In this document: positions 58,855 through 64,000 of the stretch, piece by piece | How positions within the stretch are numbered: position 1 is the stretch's first letter | Layout: every line of letters begins with the position of its first letter | Source of the DNA: Rhizobium oryziradicis | GTDB taxonomy: Bacteria > Pseudomonadota > Alphaproteobacteria > Rhizobiales > Rhizobiaceae | Direction: 5' to 3' | NCBI RefSeq assembly: GCF_001939045.1 | Contig: NZ_MKIM01000023.1 | Location: 33,393 to 97,392 of the forward strand | Length of the DNA: 64,000 bases | Made by a program: the position numbers and the translations under genes | Notes under the pieces: generated by a model | Told to the model about the DNA's origin: nothing | The model's database searches: none | The model's input: the letters and a program-made list of their open reading frames with translations, nothing else

Positions 58855-60333
58855 ATGACAGATCCGGTTCTTTCCCTAAAGGGCATCTCCAAACGTTACG
58901 GCAAGCTTGAGGTGCTGAAAAATGTCAGCCTTGATGTGCATGCGGGCGAGGTTGTTGCTCTGCTGGGCGAAAATGGTGCGGGCAAGTCCACCTTGTCCGG
59001 GATTATTGCCGGGTCGCGCGCACCCTCTGAAGGGTCCATGGCATGGCTGGGGCAGGATTATGCCCCGGCTTCTCCTAGAGAGGCTATTGATAAAGGCGTG
59101 GTGCTGATCCATCAGGAACTCAAGCTGCTGCCGGAATTGTCGATTGCCGAAAATGTCTTTATTGGCCGTTGGCCGATGAAAAACGGCGTGGTCGATCGCG
59201 CCCAGATGGTGCGCCGGGCGCAGGAACAGCTCTCGCGGCTCAATCTGCATATTCCTGCCACCCGCAAAGTCGGTGGCCTTTCCACCGCGAACCAACAATT
59301 GATCGAAATTGCCAAAGCCTTGGCGCTGAACGCCAAATTGCTCATTCTGGATGAGCCCACGGCAGCCCTTGGCGGGGTCGAAACCGAAGCGCTGTTCGAG
59401 CAGGTGCGTAAATTACGCTCGGAAGGCGTTGGGATTATTTACATTTCTCACCGTATGGATGAGATCAAGCGCATCACCGACCGCATTGTAGTGTTGCGCG
59501 ATGGCGAGCGGGTGCAGGATTTCGCCGATAGCGCAACGCCCGTGCGCACTATTGTGGAAAGCATGGTGGGCCGCTCGCTGGATCGGCTGTTTCCGCCTGT
59601 GCCGGACCCCACCAGCAAAACCGTGTTGAAGGTGGATGGCCTGACCTCTGTGGATGGCGCATTCAATGATGTCAGCTTTGAGGTAAAGGCTGGCGAGATT
59701 TTCGGCATTGCCGGATTGATCGGTGCTGGCCGCACCGAGTTGGTGCGGGCCATTGCCGGGGCCGATCCGGTGCGCTCTGGCACTGTTACTCTCGATGGTG
59801 AGCAACTCGCACTGAAAAGCCCCAATGATGCGATTGCCAAGGGCATTGTCATGGTGCCGGAAGATCGCAAAGATCAGGGCTTGGTGGTCAGCCACCGCAT
59901 TGGCGAAAATATCGTCTACGCCAATCTGGATAAAATGGGCAGTCGTTGGCTCATGCCAGCCATGAAGCGCCGGTTTGCCGATGCCGCCATCAAAGCCTTT
60001 GGTGTCAAGGGTCGCTCGGATCAACTGGCCTCGGACCTCTCCGGTGGTAATCAGCAAAAGGTGGTGATTGCCAAATGGCTGACCCGCAATCCGCGTGTGG
60101 TGGTTTTAGATGAGCCAACCCGCGGCATTGATGTGGGAGCGCGGGCCGGGATTTACGACATCATCGTTGGCCTTGCCAAAAGCGGCGTGGCGGTGATTGT
60201 TGTGAGCTCCGACCTTGAGGAAATCCTTGGCGTTTCCAACCGGATCATGGTGCTGGCGCAAGGCAGGCAGACCGGCATTCTCAATCGCAGCGAAGCCAAT
60301 GATGTATCTGTCATGGAACTCGCAACCCAATAA
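58855..60333 (+). CDS. Sugar ABC transporter tandem ATPase (RbsA family)
   Basis: Two fused ABC domains, 492 residues. First: GENGAGKST, a relaxed signature (LSTANQQLIEIAKAL), LLILDEPTAALGG. Second: GLIGAGRTE, LSGGNQQKVVIAKWL, VVVLDEPTRGIDVG. The ATG at 58855 lies 22 bases after the binding-protein stop; an earlier in-frame start inside that gene is unlikely. It powers the permease encoded two genes upstream. Confidence 0.87.
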   Translation: MTDPVLSLKGISKRYGKLEVLKNVSLDVHAGEVVALLGENGAGKSTLSGIIAGSRAPSEGSMAWLGQDYAPASPREAIDKGVVLIHQELKLLPELSIAENVFIGRWPMKNGVVDRAQMVRRAQEQLSRLNLHIPATRKVGGLSTANQQLIEIAKALALNAKLLILDEPTAALGGVETEALFEQVRKLRSEGVGIIYISHRMDEIKRITDRIVVLRDGERVQDFADSATPVRTIVESMVGRSLDRLFPPVPDPTSKTVLKVDGLTSVDGAFNDVSFEVKAGEIFGIAGLIGAGRTELVRAIAGADPVRSGTVTLDGEQLALKSPNDAIAKGIVMVPEDRKDQGLVVSHRIGENIVYANLDKMGSRWLMPAMKRRFADAAIKAFGVKGRSDQLASDLSGGNQQKVVIAKWLTRNPRVVVLDEPTRGIDVGARAGIYDIIVGLAKSGVAVIVVSSDLEEILGVSNRIMVLAQGRQTGILNRSEANDVSVMELATQ

Positions 60334-60356
60334 ACTTAAGCAAGAAAGGAAGAGCG

Positions 60357-61145
60357 ATGACTGACATCACTCTCAACGCGCCCAAGCTTTTCGATCTTTC
60401 TGGTCAGGTTGCCTTTGTCACGGGCGCTGGCAGCGGCATTGGTCAGCGCATTGCCATGGGCCTTGCCCAATGCGGGGCCGATGTGGCGCTGATGGATCGC
60501 CGTCAGGATGATGGTTTGGCCAATACGGCTGATTTCATTGCAAAGGCGGGCCGTAAATCCATCCAGATTGCTGCCGATGTGACGAATAAGGCATCGCTGG
60601 CAGACGCCATTGCCCGCACGGAAGCCGAGCTTGGCCCGCTGTCTCTGGCGGTGAATGCTGCTGGCATTGCCAATGCCAATCCGGCGGAAGAGATGGAAGA
60701 AGATCAGTATCAGACCCTGATGGACATCAACCTCAAGGGTATTTTTCTCTCATGTCAGGCCGAGGCCAATGCCATGCTCAAGCATGGGCGCGGGGCGATT
60801 GTGAATATCGCCTCCATGTCGGGCGTGATCGTAAACCGGGGTCTTAGCCAATGCCATTATAATGCCTCCAAGGCTGGCGTGATCCACATGTCCAAATCCA
60901 TGGCGATGGAATGGGTGGGGCGCGGCATTCGCGTCAACACGATTTCGCCGGGCTATACCGCAACGCCGATGAACACGCGTGCGGAAATGGTGCATCAAAC
61001 CAAGCTGTTTGAAGAGCAGACACCCATGCAGCGCATGGCCAACGTGGATGAAATGGTCGGGCCTGCGGTGTTCCTGCTGTCCGATGCGGCCAGCTTTGTC
61101 ACCGGCGTTGATCTCTTGGTCGATGGTGGTTTCTGCTGCTGGTAA
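60357..61145 (+). CDS. Short-chain dehydrogenase 1 of the sugar locus
   Basis: Classical SDR of 262 residues. Cofactor loop VTGAGSGIGQR, NAAGI, catalytic Ser in IASMSG and YNASK (Tyr-x3-Lys). An Asp at the end of the second strand (ALMDRR) favours NAD over NADP. The C-terminus (DAASFVTGVDLLVDGGFCCW) is of the polyol/sugar dehydrogenase type. GGAAG lies upstream. It follows the ABC ATPase by 23 bases and precedes a second SDR by 26, so it most likely acts on the imported sugar or polyol. Confidence 0.84.
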   Translation: MTDITLNAPKLFDLSGQVAFVTGAGSGIGQRIAMGLAQCGADVALMDRRQDDGLANTADFIAKAGRKSIQIAADVTNKASLADAIARTEAELGPLSLAVNAAGIANANPAEEMEEDQYQTLMDINLKGIFLSCQAEANAMLKHGRGAIVNIASMSGVIVNRGLSQCHYNASKAGVIHMSKSMAMEWVGRGIRVNTISPGYTATPMNTRAEMVHQTKLFEEQTPMQRMANVDEMVGPAVFLLSDAASFVTGVDLLVDGGFCCW

Positions 61146-61171
61146 GTGATATTATTTGGGGAGGAGAGACC

Positions 61172-61954
61172 ATGAACCGCTTTGACAACAAGACTGTGGT
61201 GATCACCGGCGGCAGTCGCGGCATTGGAGCGGCCATTGCCCGGCGCTTTGCCCGTGAGGGAGCCAATCTGGTTCTCTCTTCCAATGAAGAGCAGGTGCAT
61301 GCGGTGGCCGATCAGATCAAGTCAGAGGGCGGTAAAGCCATTGGCTTTGTCGGCGATGTTACCGATAAGGCCAGTGTGATTGCCCTGTTTGATGCGGCAG
61401 AAGCCGCCTTTGGCACCATTGATGTCTCCATCCAGAATGCGGGCGTCATCACCATTGCCCGCATTGAGGATATGACCGAAGCCGAGTGGGACAAGGTCAT
61501 GGCCGTCAACACCAAGGGCGTTTTCCTCTGTGCCCAAGAAGCCATAAAGCGTATGCGCAAACATGGACGCGGTGGGCGGATTATCAACACCGCCTCCGGC
61601 CAAGCGCGCGATGGCTTTATCTATACCCCCCATTATGCCGCCTCGAAAATGGGCGTGGTGGGCATCACCCAAAGCCTTGCCAAAGAGGTTGCCAAGGAAA
61701 ACATCACCGTCAACGCCTTTTGCCCCGGCATTATCGAGACGGATATGTGGGCCTATAATGATCAGGCCTGGGGCAAGCTGTTGGGCAATTATGCACCCGG
61801 CGCGTTGATGAAGGAATGGGTTGAGGGCATCCCGATGCAGCGGGCAGGCAGCGGTGAGGATGTTGCGGGCCTCGTCACCTTCCTTGCCAGCGATGACGCC
61901 GCTTATATCACCGGCCAAACCATCAATGTGGATGGCGGTCTGATCATGTCTTAG
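61172..61954 (+). CDS. Short-chain dehydrogenase 2 of the sugar locus
   Basis: Classical SDR of 260 residues. ITGGSRGIGAA, NAGVI, TASGQA and YAASK are in place. The end of strand two reads LVLSSNEEQV, without the NAD-type Asp, so NADP use is possible. The sequence is close to sorbitol/acetoin-type dehydrogenases. GGGGAGGAG precedes the ATG. With SDR 1 it could carry out a two-step reduction and oxidation. The TAG stop is also the start of a palindromic repeat. Confidence 0.84.
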   Translation: MNRFDNKTVVITGGSRGIGAAIARRFAREGANLVLSSNEEQVHAVADQIKSEGGKAIGFVGDVTDKASVIALFDAAEAAFGTIDVSIQNAGVITIARIEDMTEAEWDKVMAVNTKGVFLCAQEAIKRMRKHGRGGRIINTASGQARDGFIYTPHYAASKMGVVGITQSLAKEVAKENITVNAFCPGIIETDMWAYNDQAWGKLLGNYAPGALMKEWVEGIPMQRAGSGEDVAGLVTFLASDDAAYITGQTINVDGGLIMS

Positions 61955-62142
61955 AGTTTGTCAGGGAAAAGTGGAGTCCGGCCTTTCTGATCAGACAAAC
62001 GAATTACAGGAATTTAGGGTCTGTCAGGTTCAATCTGGACCTGGCTGGCTCTGGAGCATCGTGCAGAAAATCGGAGTCGGCACGATGCTCTCGGTTGTTG
62101 TTTTCAGATAGGTCCGAAAAGCGTTTCCGATTTTTCGGACCT
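61954..62142. repeat. Four-module palindromic intergenic mosaic
   Basis: Module B (61954-62000, arms GTTTGTC/GACAAAC) is followed by a worn module A (about 62014-62053). A third palindrome follows, with perfect 11-base arms GAGCATCGTGC (62054-62064) and GCACGATGCTC (62080-62090). A fourth has arms AGGTCCGAAAA (62110-62120) and TTTTCGGACCT (62132-62142). This is the longest mosaic in the window. The remaining bases up to 62379 hold only TGATGATGAACGTCAT- and TGATGATGAACATAAT-like repeats. Confidence 0.75.
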
Positions 62143-62379
62143 AAACTTTAGGCCATGTCGCATGCTGTGTCGCGAACTGCGATGGACGTCCTACTCTCTA
62201 TAAATTCAGCGCGCACTCTCCGAATTTTGCAATTGAGAAACTATCGCGCTGATTGCCGCTAACGCCCCGAAATATGCCTCTTGACGAATGATGATGAACG
62301 TCATATTTAATGATGATGAACATAATCAAAAAAATCTGGTCAGTTGAGGCCAGTCAGCGTTGAGCAAGAGGTTCGTTAG

Positions 62380-63192
62380 GTGAGTAAGCAACAGAAGACA
62401 GCGTTTTTGACGGGCGCTTCAAGCGGCATCGGCAAGGCGACAGCAATTGCTCTTGCCAAGGCAGGATATCGCGTCATTGGAACAAGCCGGACGGCCGAGC
62501 CCGGCGAGATGCGCGACGGTATTCGATTGATAGCATGCGACGTGACGTCGGATGCTTCGGTGAGCGCCGCTATCGCGCAAGCACATGCGGAGCTTGGTCA
62601 CATTGATCTTCTGATCAATAACGCCGGCTTCGGGATTGTCGGTGCTGCCGAGGAAAGTTCGATCGAACAGGTTCGGGCACTTTATGATACCAATGTGCTT
62701 GGTGTTGTACGCGTCACCAACGCCGTTCTGCCGATCATGCGTGCTCAAGGGAGCGGTCGAATTCTGAATGTGGGTTCGGGGCTCGGGTTTATCCCCGCAC
62801 CGTTCAATGCTCACTATTCCGCCACCAAACATGCGCTTGAAGGTTATTCGGAATCTCTCGATCACGAGGTTCGGGGATTTGGCGTCCGTGTTGTGGTGAT
62901 CGAGCCCGGAACAACGGCCACCGCGTTCGAGGCAAGCTCTGTGCCTGCCGATGCGCCGCTGAGCCAGTATGATGCACTTCGCGCCGGTTACAACGTCGCT
63001 TACGCCAAGGCGATGAAAGCCGCTGATACGGCCCAAAGCGTTGCTGATACCATTGTGCGGGCCGCCACGGACACGGCACCAAAGCTTCGCTATCCCTCAG
63101 GTAAAGTCGCACAACAGGGTGCCTTTGCCCGCCGTTTTCTGCCACGCGGACTGTTCGACAAGGTACTGCACAAGCAGTTCGGTCTCGGCTAG
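62380..63192 (+). CDS. Short-chain dehydrogenase/oxidoreductase 3
   Basis: Classical SDR of 270 residues with a GTG start at 62380. LTGASSGIGKA, NNAGFGIVG, NVGSG and YSATK (Tyr-x3-Lys) are visible. The tail (YPSGKVAQQGAFARRFLPR) is of the short-chain ketoreductase group found near TetR or quinone-reductase genes. It is 61 bases upstream of a medium-chain oxidoreductase on the same strand. It is set off from the sugar locus by the palindromic mosaic, so it is probably unrelated to it. Substrate unknown. Confidence 0.78.
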   Translation: MSKQQKTAFLTGASSGIGKATAIALAKAGYRVIGTSRTAEPGEMRDGIRLIACDVTSDASVSAAIAQAHAELGHIDLLINNAGFGIVGAAEESSIEQVRALYDTNVLGVVRVTNAVLPIMRAQGSGRILNVGSGLGFIPAPFNAHYSATKHALEGYSESLDHEVRGFGVRVVVIEPGTTATAFEASSVPADAPLSQYDALRAGYNVAYAKAMKAADTAQSVADTIVRAATDTAPKLRYPSGKVAQQGAFARRFLPRGLFDKVLHKQFGLG

Positions 63193-63253
63193 GCGATGCC
63201 TCAAGGCTACCAAGCTCCTGTGTAAGATGTCGTAGAATTGGAGAACAAGCCCT

Positions 63254-64000
63254 ATGAAGGCTTTCATCGTTGAGAAATACAAAAAGAATGGCCCGCTACG
63301 GATGGTTGACGTGGCCGAACCGGTTGTCGGGGCCAATGATGTTTTGGTCGAGATCAAGGCGACGGCTGTCAACCTGCTGGATTCCAAGATCCGCGATGGC
63401 GAATTCAAGCCGCTTCTGGCCTACAAGCCGCCGTTCATCCTTGGTCACGATCTCGCAGGCACAGTCATTGCTGTCGGCTCGAGCGTGCGCCACTTTCATA
63501 TCGGCGACGAGGTTTATGCGCGCCCCCGAGATCACCGTATTGGAACGTTCGCGCAGCGTCTTTCTGTTCACGAAAACGATGTTGCACTGAAGCCCAAGAA
63601 CCTGACTTGGGGCGAAGCAGCGTCTATTCCACTGGTCGGCCTGACGGCCTGGCAGGCGCTGGTCGAACTCGCCAAACTCCGCAAGGGGCAGAAGGTGTTC
63701 ATTCAGGCAGGATCTGGCGGCGTTGGTACATTTGCCATTCAGCTTGCCAAGCATTTTGGTGCGTTTGTTGCCACCACCACCAGCACGAAAAACATCGAAC
63801 TGGTCAAGAGCCTCGGCGCGGATGTGGTCATCGACTATAAAACGCAGGATTTCGAGACGGTTCTGAGCGGTTATGATCTGGTGCTGAACAGTCAGGATTC
63901 GAAAACCCTGATGAAATCACTTCGGGTTCTGAAGCCGGGCGGTCGCCTGATCTCCATTTCCGGGCCACCGGACCCGCAGTTTGCGACAACGCTGGGGCTG
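63254..64000 (+). CDS. NADP-dependent medium-chain oxidoreductase (quinone-reductase type), partial
   Basis: The gene runs off the window; 249 codons are visible. It is a zinc-free MDR protein. The N-terminal catalytic domain (AVNLLDSKIRDGEFKPLLAY, FILGHDLAGTVIAVGSSV) is followed by the Rossmann domain with the nucleotide motif AGSGGVGTFAIQLAKHFGA and GADVVIDYKTQDFETVL. Such enzymes reduce quinones or enones with NADPH. It follows an SDR gene, a common pairing. Confidence 0.83.
   Translation, partial: MKAFIVEKYKKNGPLRMVDVAEPVVGANDVLVEIKATAVNLLDSKIRDGEFKPLLAYKPPFILGHDLAGTVIAVGSSVRHFHIGDEVYARPRDHRIGTFAQRLSVHENDVALKPKNLTWGEAASIPLVGLTAWQALVELAKLRKGQKVFIQAGSGGVGTFAIQLAKHFGAFVATTTSTKNIELVKSLGADVVIDYKTQDFETVLSGYDLVLNSQDSKTLMKSLRVLKPGGRLISISGPPDPQFATTLGL

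Overview
The window is chromosomal-type DNA from an alphaproteobacterium, most likely Rhizobiaceae (Agrobacterium/Allorhizobium/Rhizobium group). The case rests on gene content: ehu-type transporter genes, a complete eryABCD-eryH-eryI erythritol set with its ABC transporter, many sugar/polyol ABC systems with dedicated kinases and dehydrogenases, and short palindromic intergenic repeats with an AAAAGTGG...CCGGTTTT core of the kind common in rhizobia. I recognised no rRNA or tRNA genes, CRISPR array, prophage or intact insertion sequence. The only mobile-element trace is a tiny transposase remnant near 51.9 kb.

Layout, 0-25.7 kb. The end of an ehu-type amino-acid/ectoine ABC operon (ehuD, ehuA) is followed by a truncated phosphotransferase pseudogene. 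Next come a metallo-beta-lactamase-fold protein without the usual zinc motif and its divergent LysR regulator. A collapsed homoprotocatechuate (hpa) cluster follows: HpaR- and HpaA-like regulators, a wrecked hpaH and an intact hpaI. Then come cytochrome b561, a sensor kinase/response regulator pair and divergent small envelope proteins, one with a YgiW-like OB fold. The rest of this part holds gmhA-hldE for LPS heptose, an opp-type peptide transporter (oppABCDF) with a divergent TetR regulator, a soluble PAS kinase with a single-domain response regulator, and a ybhP/ybhN/clsB-like phospholipid module with a DUF2934 gene.

Layout, 25.8-41.7 kb: the polyol region. The minus-strand operon eryA-eryB-eryC-eryD-eryH-eryI converts erythritol to D-erythrose 4-phosphate. 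A divergent plus-strand operon encodes a DUF2291 protein and an erythritol-type ABC importer (eryEFG). Behind a terminator lie a DeoR regulator, a second FGGY kinase and a second GlpD-like dehydrogenase, forming a parallel kinase/dehydrogenase pair of unknown substrate.

Layout, 41.8-51.9 kb: a sulfur-scavenging region. It holds an Rrf2 regulator with clustered cysteines, an SfnB-like acyl-CoA dehydrogenase homologue, two small ORFs leading into a FAD/NAD(P)-binding protein, an SsuD-type alkanesulfonate monooxygenase with a flavin reductase, an NfsA-like nitroreductase overlapping an NtaA/SnaA-type monooxygenase, and an RBBP9-like hydrolase. A short ORF with three consecutive cysteine codons looks like an orphan cysteine-sensing leader.

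Layout, 52-64 kb: the most interesting system. A SorC regulator, a glycerol-kinase-like FGGY kinase and a split transketolase face an ABC sugar importer followed by two short-chain dehydrogenases. The parts suggest import of a sugar or polyol, two redox steps to a ketose, phosphorylation and transketolase cleavage. The kinase plus split transketolase resembles the described apulose-4-phosphate (D-apiose) route, but with two dehydrogenases where an isomerase would be expected. Similar inverted-repeat sites lie in the divergent promoter region and before the regulator gene. The window closes with another SDR and a partial medium-chain (quinone-type) oxidoreductase.
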